The translations under genes and the position numbers were made by a program. The notes below the pieces were generated by a model. The model saw only the letters and a program-made list of their open reading frames with translations. It searched no databases and had not been told where the DNA came from. A DNA stretch of 9,719 bases. Source: Kiritimatiellales bacterium. Its GTDB lineage: Bacteria; Verrucomicrobiota; Kiritimatiellia; Kiritimatiellales; Pontiellaceae. Shown one piece after another: positions 1 to 5,954 of this stretch (the stretch's first letter is position 1; each line of letters starts with the position of its first letter). The stretch covers positions 1 to 9,719 of the forward strand of contig DAOVNC010000094.1 of assembly GCA_030630445.1 (NCBI GenBank), in the 5' to 3' direction.

Positions 1-997
1 GAACCAACTTGCTGAACCGTCGGATATTCACGCCAAAAATATCAGCCTGTTGGAAAACGGCCGGATTGATATCGGAAAAAACCGGGCGGTACAACTGGCC
101 AGAGCATTTGGGGTTCATCCCACCATCATCATGTTCCCCTAGAGGCGTGTAATTAGAGCTCGTTAGGATTCGGCGGATAACTTTTTCGATAATGCAAAAG
201 AAACGCTGATCAGCCGAGGTGGTTGAAGTTAGGGATGCGTACTCCGTGCGAATACCATTTAGAACAGAAAGGCTTTTGTTCGCCTCGCATTGGTCGAAAG
301 CAGAGTAGATCTTGTCGATGCGAGGATAATGTACCTTGTAGTCATCAATGAGTGTTTTTGCTTCATCGAGTTGATTGTACGTTATTTTTTCTTCTGGATC
401 ATAGGGAATCGTTTCAGGTTCGATATCCGCCCCCCAATCTTCCTTGGACAGAATATTAATAACCTCAGTTAAATTGGATTCCATTTTTTCAGGTGCGGGT
501 TCGATCTTGAGTTCCCGTTCCAAAAACGCATGGATTTTCTCCATTCGTGTTACATCCATCACGTTGATTTTTTCCAACAGGGAGCTAACGTCGTAAATGT
601 CTTTTTGTGGAGAAAACGTTAAGTTGTGAGGGTTCTTATAGATTTTGTCCCGGAGTTTTCCCGCATCTTTTGAAATGGAGATGAATTTAAATGAATAATC
701 CACGTAGGCGGAAAGATCCTTGGATAGAGCGGATTCGATTTTCGTTTTAGTTGCAGTAGCAGAAACTTGGATAATTATGTCATTGGTGGTGTCTATTAAA
801 TCAACGCCTGCTGCATTCCTACTAACGGTATTCAGATTTTCCAGTTTTAGCCCGAAAAGAAGATTGAAAAAATGAAAGTAAAAATTCTCCGAGTGCAGGT
901 GGAGATCCAAGATGTTCAATCCCCCTAGCACCTCAAGACGGGTTGCAAGGTGGGTTAGCCTAAATGCAATGGAGTTAAATAATTCTACCCGACTCAT
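1..997 (-). CDS. SMEK-domain / ABC-3C-like conflict-system protein, probably 3'-truncated, open at window edge
   Basis: From ATG at 997 the frame stays open for 332 codons to the window edge. Residues 1-95 resemble the SMEK N-terminal domain: LNILDLHLHSENF (28-40), LENLN (52-56), AGVDLID (63-69), IIIQVSATATKTK (74-86). The E37, D66, Q77, K84/K86 spacing suggests a nuclease-like or ligand-sensing fold, which is inference. Residues about 205-283 (YNQLDEAKTLIDDY, IDKIYSAFD, NKSLSVLNGIRTEY, FFCIIEKVIRRI, SSNY) resemble the C-terminal domain of ABC-three-component conflict proteins. From memory, that domain continues after the SSNY segment with a DAFIRC-IF motif. Here residues after about 286 are instead antisense to the HTH gene and look non-native, so the 3' end was probably lost. 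No strong ribosome site precedes the ATG, and no ABC ATPase or middle component is in view. The gene is visibly more AT-rich than the dnaA region, consistent with transfer. Confidence 0.6.
   Translation of the reverse strand, partial: MSRVELFNSIAFRLTHLATRLEVLGGLNILDLHLHSENFYFHFFNLLFGLKLENLNTVSRNAAGVDLIDTTNDIIIQVSATATKTKIESALSKDLSAYVDYSFKFISISKDAGKLRDKIYKNPHNLTFSPQKDIYDVSSLLEKINVMDVTRMEKIHAFLERELKIEPAPEKMESNLTEVINILSKEDWGADIEPETIPYDPEEKITYNQLDEAKTLIDDYKVHYPRIDKIYSAFDQCEANKSLSVLNGIRTEYASLTSTTSADQRFFCIIEKVIRRILTSSNYTPLGEHDDGGMNPKCSGQLYRPVFSDINPAVFQQADIFGVNIRRFSKLV
2..142 (+). CDS. C-terminal fragment of an XRE-family HTH protein (5' end outside the window)
   Basis: Reading from base 2, 46 codons run to a TAG at 140-142. 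The peptide contains ISLLENGRIDIGK, then AVQLARAFGVHP and a final TIIMFP. This is the pattern of helices 3 to 5 of a Cro/CI (XRE) helix-turn-helix: recognition-helix end, the I-x-x-L/I-E-N-G-R turn, and the LAxAFGVxP helix. Family members bind DNA as dimeric regulators, often controlling adjacent accessory genes. Only the 3' end is present, so start, length and any fused domain are unknown. It converges on the SMEK-like gene, whose open frame lies antisense to all of this fragment. I judge the HTH reading to be the real one here because it matches a family and ends in a natural place. Confidence 0.65.
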   Translation, partial: NQLAEPSDIHAKNISLLENGRIDIGKNRAVQLARAFGVHPTIIMFP

Positions 998-1167
998 TGG
1001 TTATTTTTTGGTTGAGGGGCAACGATTCACGGGGAGGAATGTAGCTTTTCTCGAATACGACAGCAAGAAGGTATTTTGAACCGTTCCATCATGGTGGAGA
1101 GGGGGCGCGAGTTTTGGTCGGGGTGGATGTTGGAGTATTTAAATTTTGCGCCCGCCTGTTCTGCGAC

Positions 1168-1212
1168 GGTCTGAACCGGGTAGATAGGTAACAGATATAC
1201 CCGGTTCAGACC
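1168..1212. repeat. Perfect 15-bp inverted repeat with 15-nt loop
   Basis: GGTCTGAACCGGGTA at 1168-1182 is the exact reverse complement of TACCCGGTTCAGACC at 1198-1212, separated by 15 bases. The TGA stop of the upstream minus-strand gene (1208-1206) lies inside the right arm. Neither side has a T-run, so it is not a standard intrinsic terminator. It could be a recombination or insertion footprint, a 3' mRNA-stabilising hairpin, or a protein-binding site. Confidence 0.6.
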
Positions 1213-1805
1213 AGGTGCGGCAGGAGTTCCGTTGATGACTCTCTCTCAGGCGGTCGGGGCATGCCTGGGGCCCACAACAACAAAGTTCCGCCGAGGCGTT
1301 CCGATCCTTCGGTTGAGAAAACCGCATACAGGTAGAGTTCTAGGATCAAAAGCGCACTTAGCGCGTTTAATGTGTTTTTCAGGTTGGCCTTTTCAAAATT
1401 GTTGTCCCGATGGTACTTTATATCCTGGAAGGCATTCCACCATTCAAGCCGACCACCGGAGACATCCCATCCGGCAAAAGGATGCACCGTTCGATGGAAT
1501 CGATCCACGCGAACCGGGGCGGTATGGATCTTCGGGAATTTTTTTAGGATGGATTTTTTATAATGCCCCATGTTGGCTGCCGGATTTTTTTGGTCGATGG
1601 TTTTGCAGAGTTTCTTGATGACCGCCTCACATTCCGTGCCGATACAAACGAGCTGTTGTGCAAACTCGATGGAGCACGTTGTGTCGTTCGTTTTGGAGCA
1701 CCCGATGTAGCGCGCGGTGGCGTGGAAATCGGATTCCAGCTTTAAAAAATAATTCCAGTAGGAATCCTCAAGCTCTTTTTTCTTTTGAGACCTATGATTG
1801 GACAT
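1206..1805 (-). CDS. Unknown 199-residue, mostly helical protein with a WW...IKYHR motif
   Basis: The frame could start at 1838, but ATG 1805 is chosen because TAAGGAGT at 1811-1818 gives a good ribosome site. The protein opens with a charged helix (MSNHRSQKKKELEDSYW). It has cysteines at 36, 44, 54, 59 and 67, and a central WWNAFQDIKYHRDNNFEKANL segment (122-142) followed by a hydrophobic helix NALSALLILELYLYAVF (147-163). The K-x-H-R block followed by an ANL helix recalls helical accessory-region proteins with HEPN-like character, but no catalytic R-x4-6-H motif can be assigned, so I give no function. The last 30 residues (from about 168, rich in P, G, E and R) look like a foreign extension, and the stop falls in the 15-bp inverted repeat. 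It has no operon partner: the SMEK-like gene starts 209 bp further on. Confidence 0.65.
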   Translation of the reverse strand: MSNHRSQKKKELEDSYWNYFLKLESDFHATARYIGCSKTNDTTCSIEFAQQLVCIGTECEAVIKKLCKTIDQKNPAANMGHYKKSILKKFPKIHTAPVRVDRFHRTVHPFAGWDVSGGRLEWWNAFQDIKYHRDNNFEKANLKNTLNALSALLILELYLYAVFSTEGSERLGGTLLLWAPGMPRPPERESSTELLPHLV

Positions 1806-1892
1806 AAACCACTCCTTATTAAAACACCCCCGCTGCAACCACTCGTTTTAAACGAAATCCAATGTAGCGGTTTATTCCAACCATTGGAAGCG

Positions 1893-2037
1893 ATTGGCGC
1901 CTGAATCATTAGCTACATCTCGGACAAAGGTGTAGTGCGGGCCTCTCTGCTTGCAGAGGGCGCGCCCCCTTCGGGAGGCACGCGCTACACCCACAGGGTG
2001 AAGAAAACACGGGGTCGCTAATGATTCAGGATTGGCG
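1893..2037. mobile_element. MITE-like element: 14-bp TIRs and 7-bp target-site duplication
   Basis: The element proper is 1900-2030 (131 bp). Its left end CCTGAATCATTAGC (1900-1913) is the exact reverse complement of its right end GCTAATGATTCAGG (2017-2030). Both ends are flanked by ATTGGCG (1893-1899 and 2031-2037) in direct orientation, as expected of a target-site duplication. Inside are a nested inverted repeat GGTGTAG (1929-1935) / CTACACC (1985-1991) and two GC-rich hairpins, one with a CTTG loop (about 1944-1957) and one with a TTCG loop (about 1965-1980). There is no coding capacity, so it would depend on a transposase elsewhere. The CCTG ends faintly recall IS1380-type termini, but the family is not assigned. 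Confidence 0.68.
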
Positions 2038-2123
2038 GGCTTATGTCTTCAGTTCCCCACTACTCAATACACCGAAAAGGAGCGTATCTAGTTTTCACCC
2101 TTCACTTGCATGAAACTGGAGGG

Positions 2124-2152
2124 TTGTAATTTTAGGGACTGCTTATCATAAT
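2124..2152 (+). promoter_or_regulatory. Sigma70-type promoter for the TM1266-like gene
   Basis: TTGTAA (2124-2129) and CATAAT (2147-2152) are separated by exactly 17 bp, matching 4/6 and 5/6 of the -35 and -10 consensus. Transcription would begin near 2159, about 20 bases before the ATG at 2182 and just upstream of a GGGGAG ribosome site. The MITE ends about 90 bp upstream and does not break the core promoter. Confidence 0.45.
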
Positions 2153-2181
2153 TTGAATTCAACTCAACAGGGGAGCAGATT

Positions 2182-2427
2182 ATGGATAAGCATATAATCG
2201 TCGGGGTTCATATCGTGGATCGGGAGGCGCATGCACCGATGGTGCAGGAAGTCTTCACTAAAAATGGAACGCAAATCACAACGCGGCTAGGGTTGCATGA
2301 CCGTATCAACTCATCTAATGGTCTAATCCTGCTGGAAATGTCCGACACACCGGAAACCTGCAAGATGATCGAAGAGATAAAGGCCTTTGATGGCGTTGAT
2401 TGCCAAACCATGGTGTTTGAGCACTAG
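2182..2427 (+). CDS. Small ACT-like protein of the TM1266 / putative iron-only hydrogenase regulator type
   Basis: The 81-residue protein starts at ATG 2182 behind GGGGAG with good spacing. It has the beta-alpha-beta-beta-alpha-beta layout of a single ACT-like domain: strand HIIVGVHIVD (4-13), helix APMVQEVFTKNG, strands TQITTRLGLHD and GLILLEMSD, helix CKMIEEIKAF, strand DCQTMVF. TRLGLHD followed by GLILLEM is typical of the roughly 80-residue family often labelled iron-only hydrogenase system regulator (TM1266-like), whose members form small oligomers that may bind a ligand. No hydrogenase or maturase gene is nearby, so the functional name is weak here. It appears monocistronic and is followed by a minus-strand gene. 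Confidence 0.72.
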   Translation: MDKHIIVGVHIVDREAHAPMVQEVFTKNGTQITTRLGLHDRINSSNGLILLEMSDTPETCKMIEEIKAFDGVDCQTMVFEH

Positions 2428-2506
2428 CAGAGGTTGCTTATCCTTAGTGCTTGGTGCGTAGTGCGTAGTTCTTGGTTGCTGGATTAAAATTTGCAGGGCA
2501 ACGACT

Positions 2507-2529
2507 GATCCAGCGCGTAGCGCAGGATC
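2507..2529. repeat. Short imperfect palindrome in the convergent gap, plus degenerate tandem repeats
   Basis: GATCCAGCGC (2507-2516) pairs with GCGCAGGATC (2520-2529), with one A-A mismatch and a GTA loop, at the 3' end of the minus-strand gene. The 11-mer TGATCCAGCGC (2506-2516) recurs at 2787-2797, upstream of the same gene. At 2454-2467 GTGCGTA occurs twice in tandem within a loosely repeated TAGTGCTTGGT/TAGTTCTTGGT stretch (about 2445-2475). The hairpin could weakly terminate either convergent transcript, but it lacks a T-run. Confidence 0.3.
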
Positions 2530-2768
2530 TACATGATGGACTGAACTAATTCTCCGAGTTGTTCAGGGGAGAGGTCTTCGAGGCCGATCCCTTTTTTATT
2601 TAGCCCATCTTCTATTTTTTGGAGGAGCTGCTGGATGTATTCGTGGCTCTGGTCGGAGCCCATGAGAACATCGTAGTTTTCGCCTTGGGTTATGCGGACG
2701 TGGCCGTCTTCGGTATCGAAACCAACGCCCAGCAGCCGTACGATTTTTTTCCTCTTTCCAGTAGCCAT
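2529..2768 (-). CDS. Small conserved protein of unknown function (79 aa)
   Basis: The protein starts at ATG 2768 (MATGKRKK) and ends with TAG at 2531-2529. It opens with a basic patch (KRKKIVRL), then LLGVGFDTEDGHVRITQGENYDVLMGS, and two amphipathic helices (SHEYIQQLLQKIEDGLNKKG and DLSPEQLGELVQSIM). The combination of IVRLLG, D-x-x-DGH-x-RITQGENY and the closing DLSPEQLGELV helix resembles small proteins I have seen in PVC genomes, none with a known role. There is no signal peptide or membrane segment, so it is presumably cytosolic. The upstream ribosome site is weak (CAGG about 11 bases before the ATG). It is separated from dnaN by the tRNA and a REP-like element. Confidence 0.72.
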   Translation of the reverse strand: MATGKRKKIVRLLGVGFDTEDGHVRITQGENYDVLMGSDQSHEYIQQLLQKIEDGLNKKGIGLEDLSPEQLGELVQSIM

Positions 2769-2829
2769 TTTTTGATTAAACCTGCTTGATCCAGCGCATT
2801 AATTATGAGTAGGTATGCGGCCTCATTCC

Positions 2830-2903
2830 TGCCGAATGGTGTAACGGTAGCACTAGTGACTCTGACTCACTTAGTCTAGGTTCGAATCCTAGTTCGGCAA
2901 CCA
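2830..2903 (+). tRNA. tRNA-Gln (anticodon CUG)
   Basis: A full cloverleaf can be drawn. Acceptor stem: TGCCGAA (2830-2836) with TTCGGCA (2893-2899). D arm: GTGTAACGGTAGCAC. Anticodon stem: AGTGA/TCACT around loop CTCTGAC, giving anticodon CTG. T arm: CTAGG-TTCGAAT-CCTAG. The discriminator is A2900 and CCA is encoded (2901-2903). It decodes CAG. The gene is on the strand opposite dnaN and dnaA and is followed by its own terminator. Confidence 0.95.
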
Positions 2904-2934
2904 CTCTCCCTATTTTCGATTGAAAAAAATCTTC

Positions 2935-3026
2935 TGGAGTGCGGTGGGAAACGAAGTTCCACACCGCTTTTTTTCGCGGGGCGGAGGTGCAAAGCGGTGT
3001 CGCCCGTTGGTTGCCTCCGCACTCCA
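2935..3026. repeat. REP-like palindromic element between tRNA-Gln and dnaN
   Basis: The outer arms TGGAGTGCGG (2935-2944) and CCGCACTCCA (3017-3026) are perfect 10-bp complements. Inside sit the tRNA terminator hairpin and a second hairpin with GCGGAGG (about 2980-2986) / CCTCCGC (3014-3020) arms around an AAAGCGGTGTCGCC core. The layout (GGAGTGCGG ends, AAAGCGGTGTCGCC core) recalls a dispersed palindrome common in Kiritimatiellota/Verrucomicrobiota genomes, which I recall but cannot verify. On the minus strand the outer stem is followed, after AGAAGA, by seven T, so it may also end dnaN transcripts and act in both directions. Confidence 0.55.
2941..2974 (+). terminator. Intrinsic terminator of tRNA-Gln
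   Basis: The stem GCGGTG-GGAA (2941-2950) pairs with TTCC-A-CACCGC (2957-2967), with one bulged A and a short loop, followed immediately by seven T (2968-2974). It lies 38 bases after the tRNA. Confidence 0.75.
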
Positions 3027-3041
3027 AAACTTTTCTTCTTC

Positions 3042-4136
3042 TTAGTTCACACGGATCGGCATGATCACGTAGAGGAAGGGAACGTTGGATTTAATGACGC
3101 CGGGGCTTAGCTCGTCGGAGAGTTCGAGAAAGATCTCGTCGCTGTCCAGATGCTTGAGCGGCGCCATCATGAACGCCGGATTGAAGGCAATGGTGATATC
3201 CTTGCCGGAATACTTCACGGGAACGCTTTCGCGCGCTTCGCCGACTTCCGGGGAGGAGGTGAGCAGCTCGATGCGGTTTTCAGTGATTGAAACCTTCACG
3301 GACGCGGACTGGTCGTCAAGCATCAACGAGACGCGGCGTACTGCGCCGAGCAGAGTATCGCGATCGATCGCAATGCGTTCCTCGCACTGGGAGGGAATGA
3401 CTTGGCGATAGTTGGGATAGGTTCCATCGATGAGCTTGGAGATGATGAAGATGCTGTCGAACTCGAAGGCCACCTGCGTGGCGGAGGTTTTGATGACGGC
3501 TTCGCCTTCATCCTCAAGGGTCTTGATCAGCTCGTTGATGGTTTTGGTCGGCACAACGATATCCAGCTCGGCTTCTTCGGGGATGTCGATTTCCTGCTCC
3601 ACGAGGGCAAGGCGGCGGCCGTCGGTACAGACGACAGTGAGCTTGTTGTCGCGGAAGGCCATCAAGGAACCGTTCAAAATCGCCCGGGATTCGTCCGTAG
3701 AGGCCGCGTAGGAGGTTTTCTGGAGGATATCCTTAAGTGTGCCTTGCGGGAGCTTATAGGAGAAACTCTCTTCGAATGAGGGCATGGGCGGAAAATCGTC
3801 CTTTGAAAGCCCTTCGAGCTTAAAGTTGGCGGCGCCGGAGGAGATTTCGGCGACATCGTTTGAACCTACCGCGATATCAACTTGGTGACTCGGTAGCTCA
3901 CGGCAAATACTGAAGAAGCGGCGGGCGGGCAGGGTGGTGGCCCCGTCTTCGGAAATATCGGCATCCAGGCTGGTGCGCACGCTTACTTCCATATCGGTGG
4001 TGCTGAGTGTCAGCTTTCCATCGGCTGCTTCAAGCAACACATTTGAAAGAATTGGCAACACAGGGCGTTGACCGACGATCGACTGCACCTTTTGCAGTGC
4101 TTCCAGAATCTGATCCTTCTCGATGCTGAACTTCAT
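3042..4136 (-). CDS. dnaN: DNA polymerase III beta subunit (sliding clamp)
   Basis: The 364-residue protein forms the ring-shaped dimeric clamp that tethers DNA polymerase III to DNA and serves as docking platform for repair factors. The beta-clamp pattern runs throughout: MKFSIEKDQILEALQKVQSIVGQRPVLPILSNVLLEA at the start, ADGKLTLSTTDMEVSV, LPARRFFSICRELP, FPPMPSFEE, YAASTDESRAILNGSLMAF, VCTDGRRLAL, IDGTYPNYRQVIP, and a closing SNVPFLYVIMPIRVN, equivalent to the usual MPMR-L tail. Length is normal for the family. ATG 4136 is chosen over an in-frame TTG at 4142 because AGGAGG (4144-4149) sits 7 bases upstream. It lies downstream of dnaA on the same strand, across a 381-bp gap that looks like the origin, and probably has its own promoter there. 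No frameshift or missing domain is seen. Confidence 0.97.
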   Translation of the reverse strand: MKFSIEKDQILEALQKVQSIVGQRPVLPILSNVLLEAADGKLTLSTTDMEVSVRTSLDADISEDGATTLPARRFFSICRELPSHQVDIAVGSNDVAEISSGAANFKLEGLSKDDFPPMPSFEESFSYKLPQGTLKDILQKTSYAASTDESRAILNGSLMAFRDNKLTVVCTDGRRLALVEQEIDIPEEAELDIVVPTKTINELIKTLEDEGEAVIKTSATQVAFEFDSIFIISKLIDGTYPNYRQVIPSQCEERIAIDRDTLLGAVRRVSLMLDDQSASVKVSITENRIELLTSSPEVGEARESVPVKYSGKDITIAFNPAFMMAPLKHLDSDEIFLELSDELSPGVIKSNVPFLYVIMPIRVN

Positions 4137-4149
4137 TAACAAGCCTCCT

Positions 4150-4380
4150 GTAGTATTAGTATAGTCTATTTATAAAATCACTATTATTAGTAGTCTGTGG
4201 ACAACCGCGCAGAACCCTACATATTCTCCGTAACCCCGTCACCTGTAAAAGCTTGAAAAAACCAATAAACCTGTTGATAAACTGGGCATAAAAGCGCGAT
4301 CCTGTGGGCAACCCGGAGTTGTTGAATCCATCATCAGAAACTGCACAGGTTATCACGTTTTCATCAACAGGCTGGGAGAT
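4150..4380. other. Candidate chromosomal origin (oriC) between dnaA and dnaN
   Basis: No convincing gene lies in the 381-bp gap. DnaA-box-like 9-mers (consensus TTATNCACA or reverse) occur at 4196-4204 (TGTGGACAA, 8/9), 4272-4280 (TGTTGATAA, 8/9), 4303-4311 (TGTGGGCAA, 7/9) and 4361-4369 (TCATCAACA, 7/9, opposite orientation). An AT-rich stretch at 4151-4195 abuts the first box and carries triplets TAG TAT TAG TAT and then TAT TAT TAG TAG, ending two bases before TGTGGACAA. That matches the DnaA-trio arrangement of the Bacillus subtilis unwinding region. The location beside dnaA and dnaN supports origin function. Assignment is by pattern only; strand skew was not computed. Confidence 0.58.
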
Positions 4381-4517
4381 TATGCCGGGCTATTTAAAAG
4401 GTCAAAATAAATGGGATGTTGGATTGGTGGAGAGGGATTGAAGGGAAAAAAGTGAAGAGTAGGGATTTTCCTCCCCGGAAAAACACAAATCCATCGATCA
4501 AGGAACGCAGAAACGAT

Positions 4518-5912
4518 CTATTGCACGGCCTTTGCGCAGTTTTTTTTCACCTTATCCCTAAGGATGGAGATGGTCTGCTGCAGTGTCCGGTCGTCCTTGG
4601 CCTTTTCGGAAACCTGGTCGTGGGCGTAGAGGATCGTCGCATGGTTGCGGCTGAAGGCTCTGCCAATTACCGGGAACGACTGTGTCGTCATGGTACGCGA
4701 AAGGTGCATGGCAATCTGGCGCGGCCAGGCAACATCCCTTGAACGCCGCTTGCCGAGGATGTCGGATTGGCGCAGGTCGAAGTGCTCGGCCACCGTGCGC
4801 TGGATGATATCAACGTTGATCGTTGCCTGAGACTCCTTGTCGAGCAGGTCGCGGAGCAGCTCGTCAATCTTTGCAATATCCACATGCTGGTTCGTCAGCG
4901 AAATATAGGAGGCCACGCGAATGAGCGCACCTTCCAGGCTCCGGATGTTCGAGGAGATGCGTTCCGCGAGATAGTCTAGGAGCTCGTGGTCGATGTGCAA
5001 GTTCAGCAACTCGGCCTTCTTTCGCAAAATCGCCGTGCGGGTTTCCACATCCGGTTTTCCAAGTTCGGTGATGAGCCCCCATTCGAAGCGGGAGATCAGG
5101 CGCGGCGTAAGGCCGGCCATTTCGCTCGGGGTGCGGTCGGACGTCAGCACAATCTGCTTGTGGCTCTCGAAAAGGGCGTTGAACGTGTGGAAAAACTCTT
5201 CCTGAAGGCGTTGCTTTCCATCCAGAAACTGGATGTCGTCGATCATCAGCATATCGATTTTGCGGTATTTCTTGCGGAACGCCGAAACGCTGTTGTTCTG
5301 AAGGGCTTCGATATATTCGTTGGTGAAGGATTCGCAGGTGATATAGCAGATCCTTGCGCGCGGTTTTTTGGAGGCCATATGGTTTCCAATCGCCTGCATC
5401 AGGTGGGTCTTGCCGAGTCCGACGCCGCCGTAAAGGAAAAGGGGGTTGTAGGTTCGCGAAGGCGAGTTGGCCACGGCCATCGCCGCTGCGTGGGCAAACT
5501 GGTTCGAGGCACCGACCACGTAGGAGTTGAACGTATAGTTTGGATTCAGGTTGTGGGCGGGTTTTTTCTGGCCAAATCCAAGGCTTGGAAGCGAAATCGG
5601 GGCATGCGGCTCCGGTTCCGGATCTGCCTTGATGGGACCAAAGCAGCTGGAGTCGACCGAGAGCGTGATGTCCATTTCCTTTCCGCTTACAATCATCACG
5701 GCTTTGCGGATCATCGGGAAATAGTTTTCCTCCAGCCAATCCTTATAGAAGTCGTTGGCCACCGCGAGCTGCAGATTGTTTTCGGAAACCTCCAAACACT
5801 GGATAACCGCGATCCAGCGATCATAGATATCGCCGGAAAGGATCCCTTTTAGCTGTTTGCAGGCCTCATCCCAAATTGTGTTGTTGTCGCTGTCCATTTC
5901 CCTAAAATCCAT
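4518..5912 (-). CDS. dnaA: Chromosomal replication initiator protein DnaA
   Basis: The 464-residue AAA+ initiator binds DnaA boxes, oligomerises with ATP and opens the origin. Domain I spans about 10-85 (IWDEACKQLKGILS...YDRWI), followed by a short linker. Domain III begins at NPNYTFNSYVVG and has Walker A GGVGLGKT (162-169), Walker B MLMIDD (221-226), the arginine-finger box RLISRF (271-276) and sensor 2 SNIRSLEGAL (321-330). Domain IV ends with SFPVIGRAFSRNHATILYAH (412-431). The usual DHTT signature is NHAT here: His is kept, Asp and the first Thr are changed. ATG 5912 is used, but a second ATG at 5897 (MDSDNNT) is possible; both have purine-rich tracts too close for ideal spacing. The upstream sequence carries DnaA-box-like sites, suggesting autoregulation. 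Confidence 0.97.
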   Translation of the reverse strand: MDFREMDSDNNTIWDEACKQLKGILSGDIYDRWIAVIQCLEVSENNLQLAVANDFYKDWLEENYFPMIRKAVMIVSGKEMDITLSVDSSCFGPIKADPEPEPHAPISLPSLGFGQKKPAHNLNPNYTFNSYVVGASNQFAHAAAMAVANSPSRTYNPLFLYGGVGLGKTHLMQAIGNHMASKKPRARICYITCESFTNEYIEALQNNSVSAFRKKYRKIDMLMIDDIQFLDGKQRLQEEFFHTFNALFESHKQIVLTSDRTPSEMAGLTPRLISRFEWGLITELGKPDVETRTAILRKKAELLNLHIDHELLDYLAERISSNIRSLEGALIRVASYISLTNQHVDIAKIDELLRDLLDKESQATINVDIIQRTVAEHFDLRQSDILGKRRSRDVAWPRQIAMHLSRTMTTQSFPVIGRAFSRNHATILYAHDQVSEKAKDDRTLQQTISILRDKVKKNCAKAVQ

Positions 5913-5934
5913 CCCCTTAACAGGACCCCCCTGC

Positions 5935-5954
5935 TTATCAACAAGTTATTAACA
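5935..5954. promoter_or_regulatory. Pair of DnaA-box-like sites upstream of dnaA
   Basis: TTATCAACA (5935-5943, 8/9 to the consensus) and TTATTAACA (5946-5954, 7/9) lie in tandem, 11 bp apart start to start, 23-42 bp upstream of the dnaA start. An imperfect inverted repeat TTTCATA (5971-5977) / TATGAAA (5994-6000), extendable to CC/GG, follows. DnaA commonly represses its own promoter through such boxes, or they may be part of a split origin. No clear -35/-10 pair could be fixed. Confidence 0.45.

Noticed and set aside
290..472. 60-residue plus-strand frame
   Set aside because: Antisense to the SMEK-like gene; composition rich in F and I from AT-rich complement, no ribosome site.
2445..2475. 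CRISPR-like or phase-variable repeat
   Set aside because: Only two 7-bp units and degenerate longer copies; no regular spacers.
2803..3027. 74-residue minus-strand open frame over the tRNA and palindrome
   Set aside because: It is the classic spurious translation of a tRNA gene (contains LGFEPRLSESESLVLPLHHS) plus the REP-like element.
4156..4356. 66-residue minus-strand open frame in the dnaA-dnaN gap
   Set aside because: No ribosome site or family resemblance; the region is better explained as origin DNA.
4864..5852. Large open frames antisense or out of frame with dnaA
   Set aside because: Shadow frames of a GC-rich, well-recognised dnaA gene.
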